This document shows, piece after piece, positions 9,412-18,183 of a stretch of DNA of 55,246 bases. A program made the translations under genes and the position numbers. The notes below the pieces were generated by a model. That model saw only the letters and a program-made list of their open reading frames with translations, had not been told where the DNA came from and ran no database searches. Source of the DNA: an uncultured Planctomycetota bacterium (GTDB taxonomy: Bacteria; Planctomycetota; Phycisphaerae; Phycisphaerales; UBA5793); assembly GCA_900696685.1 (NCBI GenBank), contig CAADHA010000160.1, positions 1 through 55,246 on the forward strand, written 5' to 3'. Each line of letters begins with the position of its first letter. The stretch's first letter is position 1.

Positions 9412-12400
9412 ATGAGCAAGCAGGACGAAGCACGCAACGGGCTCAGCGAAGGCAACAGCGAAGGCTCGATGAGCGGCAAAGAGCCGATCCGCGTTTCACG
9501 GCGTCACTTCATCGGAGCGGTGGGTGCGACAGGCGTCGCGGCCATCGCCTGGCCGAGCGCGCTGGGCGGACTTGTGCCCATCGTCGGCGTGGAGAACCCG
9601 CTGCTCGCCTATCCGCAGCGCGGCTGGGAGCGCATCTACCGCGATCAGTACCGCTATGACCGCTCTTTCGCCTGGGTCTGCGCGCCCAACGACACGCACA
9701 ACTGCCGCCTTCGCGCCTATGTGCGCAACGGCGTGGTGATCCGCTCGGAGCAGGCGTATGAGGGCGGCAAGTGCGGCGACCTCTACGGCAACACCGACAC
9801 CGTCCACTGGAACCCGCGCGGCTGCGCCAAGGGCTTCTCCATGCAGCGGCGCATGTATGGCCCGTACCGTCTGCGTCAGCCGCTGATGCGCAAAGGATGG
9901 AAGCAGTGGGTCGAGGACGGCTGCCCCTCGCTCTCCGACAACCCGGCTCTGCGCGACAAGTACATGTTCAACGCCCGCGGCCGCGACACGCTCATCAAGG
10001 TGTCCTGGGATGAGGCGTACAGGTACCACGCCAAGGCGGCCGTCGCGATTGCGAAGACCTACAGCGGCGAAGCAGGCAAGCGGCGCCTTGAGAAGGACGG
10101 CTACGAGCCGGAGATGATCGAAGCCGCCCACGGCGCCGGCACGCGCTGTATGAAACTCCGCGGCGGCATGGGCCTGCTGGGCGTCATGGGCAAGTACGGC
10201 TTCTACCGCTGGGCCAACATGCTCGCCCTCCTCGACCAGAAGGTCCGCGGCGTGAGCGAGAAGGACGCCCTCGGCGGACGGCTCTGGTCCAACTACACCT
10301 GGCACGGCGACCAGGCGCCGGGGCACCCCTTCGTCCACGGCCTTCAGACCTCCGACTGCGACTTCAATGACATGCGCCACGCCAAACTCCACATCGGGTG
10401 CGGCAAGAACCTCGTCGAGAACAAGATGACCGAGTCGCACTTCTTCATCGAGATGATGGAGCGCGGCGGCAAGATCGTCGTCATCACGCCGGAGTACTCG
10501 GCCGCCTCGACCAAGGCCGACTACTGGATCCAGGTCCGACCCGGCTGCACCGATACGGCCCTGTTCCTCGGCATTACGCGGCACATGATCGACAACAAGT
10601 GGTACGACGAGCAGTTCGTCGCCACCTTCACCGACTTCCCTCTTCTCGTGCGCACCGACAACCTCAAGCGTCTCCGGGCCACCGAGATCTTCAAGGACTA
10701 CAAGCCGGGCCTCAAGAAGGACGGCCCGTCCTACACCTGGCAGCACCTCACCGATGAGCAGTACGCGAAGATCGGCGACTACGTCGTCATCGACAGGAAG
10801 ACGGGCAAGCCAACGGCAATCACGCGCGACCACATCGGTCCGAAACTTGCCGAGGCCGGCATCAACCCGACCCTCTCCTTCCGTGGCAAGGTGAAACTCG
10901 TCAGCGGCGAAGAGGTCGAGGTCATGACGATCTGGGACGCCTACCAGATCAACCTGCGCGACTACGACCTCGATACCGTCGCCGAGATCACCGGCGCCGA
11001 CAAGAACCTCATCGCCAGGCTCGCGAAGGACATCTGGGAGACGGCCAGGGCCGGGCACGGCGTGGCGATCCACATCGGCGAGGGAATCAACCACTGGTTC
11101 CACGCCACCCTCGCCAACCGCGCGCAGTACCTTCCGCTCATGCTCACCGGCTGCATCGGCAAGCCCGGCAGCGGCTGCCACACCTGGGCCGGCAACTACA
11201 AGGCCGCGCTCTTCCAGGGCGCCGAAGGCGTCGGCCCGGGATTCCTCGGATGGATCGCCGAAGACCCCTTCAATCCCAATCTCGATCCGACTCTTGACGG
11301 AGGCAAGGTCAAGGTCGTCAAGACCACGAAGGACGAAGAGCCGGCCTACTGGAACCACGGCGAGCGCCCGCTCATCGTGCATACGCCCAAGTACGGCCGC
11401 AAGTGCTTCACCGGCGACACGCACATGCCCACGCCGACCAAGTTCCTCTGGTTCACCAATGTCAATCTCTTCAACAACGCCAAGCATGCCTACGACATGC
11501 TCTTCAACGTCAACCCGAAGATCGACTGCATCGTCGCGCAGGACATCGAGATGACGTCCACGTGCGAGTACTCCGACATCGTCTACCCCGCGAACTCGTG
11601 GCTTGAGTTCCAGACCTACGAGGTGACGGCGTCGTGCTCGAACCCCTATCTCCAGGTGTGGAAGGGCGGAATCGACAGCCCCTACAACACGCGCGATGAT
11701 GTCCACATTCTCGCCCAGATGGCTGAAACGCTCGGCAAGGAAGTCGGCGACGAACGCTTCGCCCGCTACTGGAAGTTCATCCTCGACGATCCCGCCGACG
11801 GCGTCAAGGTCTACATGCAGCGCCTCTTCGACGGCTCAACGACGACGCGCGGCTACAAGGTCGATGACATCCTCAACGGCAAGTTCGGCGAGCCGGGCCA
11901 GGTGCTGCTCCTGTTCCGCACCTATCCGCGCATTCCCTTCTGGGAGAACCTCCACGATTACAAGCCCTTCTGGACCGACACCGGCCGCCTCAATGCCTAC
12001 TGCGACATCCCCGAAGCAATCATGCACGGCGAGAACTTCATCGTGCATCGCGAAGGGCCGGAAGCCACGCCCTACCTGCCCAACGTCATCATCTCGAGCA
12101 ACCCGCTGATCCGGCCCGATGACTTCGGCCTGTCGCGCGAAGCCATGCACTGGGATGAACGGTCCATCCGCAACATCCGCCTGCCGTGGAGCGAGGCGAA
12201 GAAGACGGTCAACCCGCTCTGGGCGCAGGGCTTCCGCTTCTACTGCGTGACGCCCAAGACGCGCCACCGCGTCCACTCGCAGTGGTCCACCGTGGACTGG
12301 CACTCGATCTGGGATTCCAACTTCGGCGACGCCTACCGCAAAGACAAGCGCACGCCTGGCTTCGGCGAGCACCAGATGCACATCAACCCGGACGATGCGG

Positions 12401-12981
12401 CGGACCTCGGCCTCAGCAACGGCGATTACGTCTACGTGGATGCGAATCCCGCCGACCGTCCCTTCCGCGACTGGCAGCAGGATCCGCTTCGCGCCAAGGC
12501 GGCGCGGTGCATGTTGCGCGTGACGATCAACAGCAGTTACCCGAGGGGCGTGGTGATGATGAAACATGCCCCCTTCATCGCCACGGAGAAAACCGTCCTC
12601 GCGCATGAAACGCGCCCCGACGGCCTGGCGCGCTCGGCCGACACCGGCTACCAGGCGAATCTCCGTTATGGAAGCCAGCAGTCCCTCACCCGCAACTGGC
12701 TCATGCCCATGCACCAGACCGACACCCTCTTCCACAAGATGAAGGTGAAGATGGCCCTGATGTTCGGCGGCGAGGCGGACAACCACGCCGTCAACACCGT
12801 CCCCAAGGAGACGCTCGTTCGCATCACCAAGGCCGAGGCAGGCGGCCTCGGAGGCGTCGGAATCTGGGAGCCCGCCACCACCGGCTTCGGTCCCACCGGC
12901 GATTCGCCCGAGAACCTCGCCTATCTCACCGGCTCGCTCACCACCGTCGGACGCGGAGAGGAGGATGGGTATGGGTATTGA
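9412..12981 (+). CDS. nxrA: Nitrite oxidoreductase / nitrate reductase-like catalytic subunit (NxrA-type, periplasmic)
   Basis: Molybdopterin (bis-MGD) subunit of the type II DMSO-reductase family, 1189 residues as expected. A twin-arginine signal (SRRHFIG, residues 29-35) is followed by a hydrophobic stretch, so it is exported folded to the periplasm. The [4Fe-4S] FS0 ligands appear as C90-x3-D94-x3-C98 with C138, not the NarG His/Cys pattern. D300 in YTWHGDQAP aligns with the Mo-binding Asp of NarG. Blocks such as HGLQTSDCDFND and CGKNLVENKM match my memory of Nitrospira and anammox NxrA much better than cytoplasmic NarG. It can in principle run as nitrite oxidase or nitrate reductase. It sits in one operon with gamma, beta and chaperone genes; no NarI gene is present. 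Confidence 0.88.
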   Translation: MSKQDEARNGLSEGNSEGSMSGKEPIRVSRRHFIGAVGATGVAAIAWPSALGGLVPIVGVENPLLAYPQRGWERIYRDQYRYDRSFAWVCAPNDTHNCRLRAYVRNGVVIRSEQAYEGGKCGDLYGNTDTVHWNPRGCAKGFSMQRRMYGPYRLRQPLMRKGWKQWVEDGCPSLSDNPALRDKYMFNARGRDTLIKVSWDEAYRYHAKAAVAIAKTYSGEAGKRRLEKDGYEPEMIEAAHGAGTRCMKLRGGMGLLGVMGKYGFYRWANMLALLDQKVRGVSEKDALGGRLWSNYTWHGDQAPGHPFVHGLQTSDCDFNDMRHAKLHIGCGKNLVENKMTESHFFIEMMERGGKIVVITPEYSAASTKADYWIQVRPGCTDTALFLGITRHMIDNKWYDEQFVATFTDFPLLVRTDNLKRLRATEIFKDYKPGLKKDGPSYTWQHLTDEQYAKIGDYVVIDRKTGKPTAITRDHIGPKLAEAGINPTLSFRGKVKLVSGEEVEVMTIWDAYQINLRDYDLDTVAEITGADKNLIARLAKDIWETARAGHGVAIHIGEGINHWFHATLANRAQYLPLMLTGCIGKPGSGCHTWAGNYKAALFQGAEGVGPGFLGWIAEDPFNPNLDPTLDGGKVKVVKTTKDEEPAYWNHGERPLIVHTPKYGRKCFTGDTHMPTPTKFLWFTNVNLFNNAKHAYDMLFNVNPKIDCIVAQDIEMTSTCEYSDIVYPANSWLEFQTYEVTASCSNPYLQVWKGGIDSPYNTRDDVHILAQMAETLGKEVGDERFARYWKFILDDPADGVKVYMQRLFDGSTTTRGYKVDDILNGKFGEPGQVLLLFRTYPRIPFWENLHDYKPFWTDTGRLNAYCDIPEAIMHGENFIVHREGPEATPYLPNVIISSNPLIRPDDFGLSREAMHWDERSIRNIRLPWSEAKKTVNPLWAQGFRFYCVTPKTRHRVHSQWSTVDWHSIWDSNFGDAYRKDKRTPGFGEHQMHINPDDAADLGLSNGDYVYVDANPADRPFRDWQQDPLRAKAARCMLRVTINSSYPRGVVMMKHAPFIATEKTVLAHETRPDGLARSADTGYQANLRYGSQQSLTRNWLMPMHQTDTLFHKMKVKMALMFGGEADNHAVNTVPKETLVRITKAEAGGLGGVGIWEPATTGFGPTGDSPENLAYLTGSLTTVGRGEEDGYGY

Positions 12982-13420
12982 CTTGCGCAATCCCGAAGGA
13001 AGAGGCGCGAGCGAACTTCGCTCGGCGCCGCCCCCGCTTGCGTCTTCGCATCACGCGTTTGCGTCTTCGCCTCACTCGCACGAAGACGACGCAATCGCCT
13101 CGCACCCCGCCGAGCGCCCCGCCGAGCCGGATCATCCCATGATGCTCAATGGCCAGATCGTCCCCGGCGACGTCGAGATCATGGCCCGATGCCTCTTCGA
13201 GGAACTGCTCCAGGTCGGCATCGCGCCGGCGGAGATTGCCGCGATGACGCAAGACTCCAACTACCAGGCGCTCATCTCGATGCGCCAGCAACTCGGCGCC
13301 GGGCTTGATGCGATTCTCGACGCCACGGTTCAGCGCATCGGACGCCACCGTTTTCGCACTTCGGAACACACCGGCCACGTGCAGAGTGCATCTTTGACCG
13401 TCAGCGCCGCAGGAAGGTAA
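12965..13420 (+). CDS. Small unknown protein encoded between nxrA and nxrB
   Basis: 151 residues, overlapping the nxrA 3' end by 17 bp and preceded by GAGGAGG; the start may be 12965 or 12971. The first 60 residues are low-complexity (Ala, Pro, Ser, His). The remainder looks like a folded helical domain (for example VPGDVEIMARCLFEELLQ and SMRQQLGAGLDAILDA). It has no signal peptide and no metal motif. Position and overlap imply co-translation with nxrA and a role specific to this enzyme, perhaps in assembly. No family is recognised. Confidence 0.7.
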   Translation: MGMGIDLRNPEGRGASELRSAPPPLASSHHAFASSPHSHEDDAIASHPAERPAEPDHPMMLNGQIVPGDVEIMARCLFEELLQVGIAPAEIAAMTQDSNYQALISMRQQLGAGLDAILDATVQRIGRHRFRTSEHTGHVQSASLTVSAAGR

Positions 13421-13429
13421 GGAACCACC

Positions 13430-14725
<1,296 letters not shown>

Positions 14726-14737
14726 AACGAGGTTGCA

Positions 14738-15616
14738 ATGGTCTCCGCCACTTCTGATGATCGCGAAGAGTGCACGGCGCTGGCGCAGCGGGCGCTGCTC
14801 GGCGTCTTCCTTGCCGAAGCGTGGCGCGAACCGCGCGGGGCCGGCGGCGAGGCCGTAACTGTGTCGCCCGAACAACTCGACGCCCTCGCAGGCGCCTTCC
14901 GGGCCGTCGCAGCTTCGGCCGGAGAGCGCGCGATGGGCGATCTCGGCCTGGGCGAACTCACGCCTGACCGCGCCTCGATCGAGCCGCTCATCAACTGGCT
15001 CAGCGCCGATCCCGCGCGCCGCGGCGAGGCGCACGAAGCGCTCTTCGGCCTCATCATCTCCAAGGACTGCCCGCCCTACGAAACCGAATTCTGCCACTGG
15101 AACGATCCGACGTACCGCTCGAGCCAGATGGCGGATGTCGGCGGGTTCTTCCGCGCCTTCGGCCTCCAGCCGCGACGCGAGCGGCCCGAGCGGCAGGACC
15201 ATGTCTCGCTCGAAATCGAGTTCGTCGCGTTCCTCCAGCAGAAACTCGCGCTGGCGATCGAGTCGCGAGAGGCTGAGCATGTCAACATTTGCCGTGAGGC
15301 GCTCGCCGCCTTCGTGCGCGATCACATTGCGTGGTGGATGCCGACTTTCGCCGGCTGCGTAAAGCGCCGCATCGCCCGGCTTCGCACGACTCCCGAAGGC
15401 GCGGCCGTCGCCGACCTGCTCGATGCCCTCGACGGCGTCGCCGATCTCCTCCGCGCCTGGGTCGGCATCGTGCGGCAGGACTGCGGCGTCGAGCCGGTGC
15501 GCGAAATCATCGCGCCCAACGTGCCGAACTGGAGCGCCGAACAGGAAGGCGACGACTGCGGCTCGTGCGAAGGCCTTCCCGCCTGTGCCTCCGCCGGCGA
15601 TGCGCCGACGCGTTGA
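14738..15616 (+). CDS. TorD/NarJ-type molybdoenzyme assembly chaperone
   Basis: 292 residues, all-helical composition, no signal. The motif CPPYETEFCHWNDP followed by MADVGGFFRAFG is the conserved core of TorD/DmsD-like chaperones (compare the E-x3-Y region). It should hold NxrA until cofactor insertion and Tat export. It starts 12 bp after nxrB, and the Cys-rich C-terminus ends DDCGSCEGLPAC. The length is larger than NarJ (about 230) but near that of chaperones found beside Nxr, Ddh and Clr operons. Confidence 0.8.
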   Translation: MVSATSDDREECTALAQRALLGVFLAEAWREPRGAGGEAVTVSPEQLDALAGAFRAVAASAGERAMGDLGLGELTPDRASIEPLINWLSADPARRGEAHEALFGLIISKDCPPYETEFCHWNDPTYRSSQMADVGGFFRAFGLQPRRERPERQDHVSLEIEFVAFLQQKLALAIESREAEHVNICREALAAFVRDHIAWWMPTFAGCVKRRIARLRTTPEGAAVADLLDALDGVADLLRAWVGIVRQDCGVEPVREIIAPNVPNWSAEQEGDDCGSCEGLPACASAGDAPTR

Positions 15617-15711
15617 ACGCACTCGCCGCGGAGAGCGCAGAGATCGCCCTGTGCAGGCCATCGCGTCTGGCGATGCCGTCGCATCGCAGGCCCAACCGCG
15701 AAAGTCCTGCT

Positions 15712-15993
15712 TCAGATCAGATACAGGGATGCGCTGAGGCTCTGCAATACGCACAGCCGCCACTCAAACGTACACGTCACCGTGTGGCTGATCTCGCATT
15801 CGAGGGGCGCGATCGCCTGCATGCGGATGGTGCGGCCGCGCACGGCGTTGGGGACATTGATGGTGATGGCGGCGATGCCGTTCGCATCGGCGCGGACGAT
15901 TGGCGATGTCTGCGGGTCGCGGATGAGAAGTGTGCCGCCGGGGCAGGCGGGGCGGATCTTCTGCGCCCCCTCGCTGGCCGTTTCAGCCCTCGC
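15712..15993 (-). pseudogene. C-terminal remnant of an unidentified secreted-type protein
   Basis: The minus-strand frame from an in-frame stop at 15994-15996 to TGA at 15712-15714 encodes 93 residues with strong coding character: GC-rich third positions and a beta-strand pattern such as GGTLLIRDPQTSPIVRADA and AITINVPNAVRGRTIRM. It lacks a start codon and any upstream continuation in the same frame. This resembles the last beta domain of large secreted proteins, cut off at its 5' side near a plus-strand sulfatase-like fragment. Confidence 0.45.
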
Positions 15994-16060
15994 TCAGACA
16001 CCACCCAACCTGATCTTCATCATGACCGACGACCAGGGGATCGACGCCATCGACTGGCCG
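15962..16060 (+). pseudogene. Sulfatase-like N-terminal fragment
   Basis: The frame encodes the end of a signal-like stretch and then QTPPNLIFIMTDDQG, the hallmark N-terminus of type I sulfatases with its metal-binding Asp pair. After about 30 residues the similarity vanishes and the frame stops at 16147. None of the catalytic C-x-P-S-R motif follows. It overlaps the minus-strand remnant at 15712-15993, suggesting deletion or rearrangement. Confidence 0.4.
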
Positions 16061-16702
16061 CCTCACGTCGTTGCGACTGCCTTCACTGGATCGCCGCCGC
16101 ACCGCCTTCGAGTCCTGCCGATGCCGTCGGGCACGCCGATCAGTTGAGGGCACAGCCAGGACTTGCCCGGCGATGTGGCCGATTGAGCCGCGATGCCGAG
16201 AAGCAGCCACGGCGTGGTCCTCGCCGAAGAACTCGACGTCCTCCCGGGCGACCAGCACATCAACTTCCTCCGCGGCGCCGTGCTGCGCCTGACGCAGGTG
16301 CGGGATTGAGAGCAGCGGAACGGTGAACAGGATGCATGCAGAGCGAGCATGGCTGTCGCCCACCGGGCGTGGGGGGGGCACACTTGATGGTTGCGCGGCC
16401 TGCGGCTTGAGTACGGCAGGAGTTGGACCATGCGCCGAACTGCCTTCAGCCCCACACGGCCGGGTTGGCCAGTGAACCTGGCCGACGGAGAGCCGTAGCC
16501 GTCACGCCGTCGTCGAACGCGATTCTCCGCGGCCTCTGCATGCCGAGCGTCCAAACCCTGTTTTTCGGGTCCGTGCTGGCGGCGCGATAGGGAACATGCC
16601 CCAGATTGACGAATCGGGCACGAAAGACGCTAAGCGGAGCGATTTAGCAGGATATGCTTCTGATGATCCAGTCAGGCAGCACCCGACCCAAGGGAGGCCA
16701 TC

Positions 16703-18046
16703 ATGAGCGAACTTCTCGAAGACCCCGCCCAGCAGCAGCAGCGCCTCGCGCAACTCAAATCGGTGCTGCGCGATGTTGTCACACACGACGATGTGCCGCA
16801 TGCGCGCGAGCGCCTGGCGCACCTGCTCACCGGCTGCGATGCCTGCCTCGTTGCGCAGGCGGAGGATGAACTGATCCGTGAAGGCGTGCCTGTCGAGCAG
16901 GTCGCCAAGGCGTGCGATCATCACGCTGCGGCTGTTCGCGAGGCGCTGCCGAAGGAGGTGGGGGCCGAATTCCCGGCGGGACACCCCGTTGAGACCTTCC
17001 GAAGCGAGAACGCCGCGCTCAAGCGGCTCGCTGAGGCGATGCTCAAACACCTGCCGGTGCTCTTCGCTGAAGGCAAGCCCGTCACCGCCGACGCGGTGAA
17101 CCACGTGCGCGAGGCGCTCAATTCGCTGCTCGACGTCGACAAGCACTACCTGCGCAAGGAGCACCTGCTCTTCACGTGCCTCGAGCGCCACGGAATCACG
17201 GGTCCGTCCAAGGTCATGTGGGCCAAGGATGACGAGATTCGGGCGCTCCTGAAGGCGTTTGAGGGGGCGGTTTGCGCCGAAGCGCGCGATGAATCCCGGT
17301 GGCGAGGAGCCGTGCTCAGCGCCGCGGGCGCCGCCCTGCCGGCCGTCCTCGACATGATCTTCAAGGAGGAGAACATCCTCCTGCCCATGTCGATCAAGAC
17401 GCTCACGGAGAGCGAATGGGTGGAGATCTGGGCGCAGTCGCCGCAGTTCGGCTGGTGCATCGTCGACCCGGGGCGCGAGTATCGGCCGAGCGCGAAGGCG
17501 CTGCTCGAATCCGTGCCGGCGGCCCCGCGGTCGGCCGCGGCGTCGGCGAAGCGCGAATCGCTGGTGACGGAGCGCGGGCCGGGCGGAGTCGGGCTGGCCA
17601 TGACGCCGGCCGCTGCCCCGGCCCCGCCCGCCGCCGGCGCCATCATCTTCCCCAGCGGCGCGCTTACGCTCGAGCAACTCGTCGGCGTCTTCAACGTCCT
17701 GCCCGTCGATCTCACCTTCGTCGATGCCGAGGACCGCGTCCGGTTCTTCAGCGAAGGGGCGGGGCGCATCTTCGTGCGGCCCAAGGCGGTCATCGGACGC
17801 AAGGTGCAACACTGCCACCCGCCCAAGAGCCTCGACAAGGTCGAGCAGATTCTCGCGGACTTCAAGGCGGGGCGGCAGAACGTCGCCGAATTCTGGATCA
17901 ACTTCAAAGAGCGCTTCGTGCACATCCGCTACTTCGCGGTGCGCGACGAGGCGGGAACGTACCTCGGCACGCTTGAAGTGACCCAGGATCTCACGCGCGA
18001 GCGCACGCTTGAAGGCGAGCAGCGGCTGGTGAAGTACGACGCCTGA
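16703..18046 (+). CDS. DUF438 / haemerythrin-like / PAS domain protein
   Basis: 447 residues, soluble. Residues 1-90 fit DUF438 (ACLVAQAEDELIREGVPVEQ). Residues about 95-240 look like an HHE haemerythrin-type four-helix bundle with scattered His and Glu (HVREALNSLLDVDKHYLRKE, IFKEENILLPM). A Pro/Ala linker leads to a PAS domain at about 315-440 (LTFVDAEDRVRFFSEG, GRKVQHCHPPKSL). Such proteins are thought to sense O2, NO or redox state and are common near nitrogen-oxide metabolism. A DNA-binding or kinase output is not seen. It lies downstream of the nxr genes and is followed by a clear terminator. Confidence 0.8.
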   Translation: MSELLEDPAQQQQRLAQLKSVLRDVVTHDDVPHARERLAHLLTGCDACLVAQAEDELIREGVPVEQVAKACDHHAAAVREALPKEVGAEFPAGHPVETFRSENAALKRLAEAMLKHLPVLFAEGKPVTADAVNHVREALNSLLDVDKHYLRKEHLLFTCLERHGITGPSKVMWAKDDEIRALLKAFEGAVCAEARDESRWRGAVLSAAGAALPAVLDMIFKEENILLPMSIKTLTESEWVEIWAQSPQFGWCIVDPGREYRPSAKALLESVPAAPRSAAASAKRESLVTERGPGGVGLAMTPAAAPAPPAAGAIIFPSGALTLEQLVGVFNVLPVDLTFVDAEDRVRFFSEGAGRIFVRPKAVIGRKVQHCHPPKSLDKVEQILADFKAGRQNVAEFWINFKERFVHIRYFAVRDEAGTYLGTLEVTQDLTRERTLEGEQRLVKYDA

Positions 18047-18132
18047 TCGCCAGGCACGTCGCGAGCAAGGCGGTTTCCCGGGTTTGCGGGCGCAACCGGA
18101 CACTCACCTTTTGCGAGGTACGATTCCCGGTC

Positions 18133-18165
18133 TGCGGGCGAGCGACCTTTCGCCCGCATTCTTTT
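18133..18165 (+). terminator. Rho-independent terminator
   Basis: A perfect 9-bp stem, TGCGGGCGA at 18133-18141 with TCGCCCGCA at 18150-18158, closes an 8-base loop and is followed by TTCTTTT. It lies 86 bp after the DUF438 gene and just before the acetyltransferase gene at 18184. Confidence 0.75.
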
Positions 18166-18183
18166 CCTCCGGACTCATGCGAC

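Larger units (their letters stand above)
15617..16702. other. Gene-poor stretch holding protein remnants
   Basis: About 1.1 kb without an intact gene. Three fragments are visible: the C-terminal end of a protein on the minus strand (15712-15993), a sulfatase-like N-terminus on the plus strand (about 15962-16060), and a 38-codon open frame at 16193-16309 on the plus strand (LAEELDVLPGDQHINF) that could be another fragment. Nothing convincing is seen from 16310 to 16680. The next gene has a good ribosome site (AAGGGAGG) just before 16703. Confidence 0.55.

Noticed and set aside
9496..11706. Long open frame (736 codons) on the minus strand opposite nxrA
   Set aside because: High-GC mirror frame of a certain gene; protein is Val/Asp/Gly/Arg-rich with no domain and it lies wholly within nxrA.
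9412..12981. Classical cytoplasmic NarG
   Set aside because: Tat signal, CxxxDxxxC site, gamma subunit with haem b and c, and no narI or narJ-type order argue for the periplasmic NXR-type group.
13080..13135. Possible tandem repeats in the small gene between nxrA and nxrB
   Set aside because: Short Ala/Ser/Pro/His codon reiteration only (CGCCCCGCCGAG-like units), not a repeat array or CRISPR.
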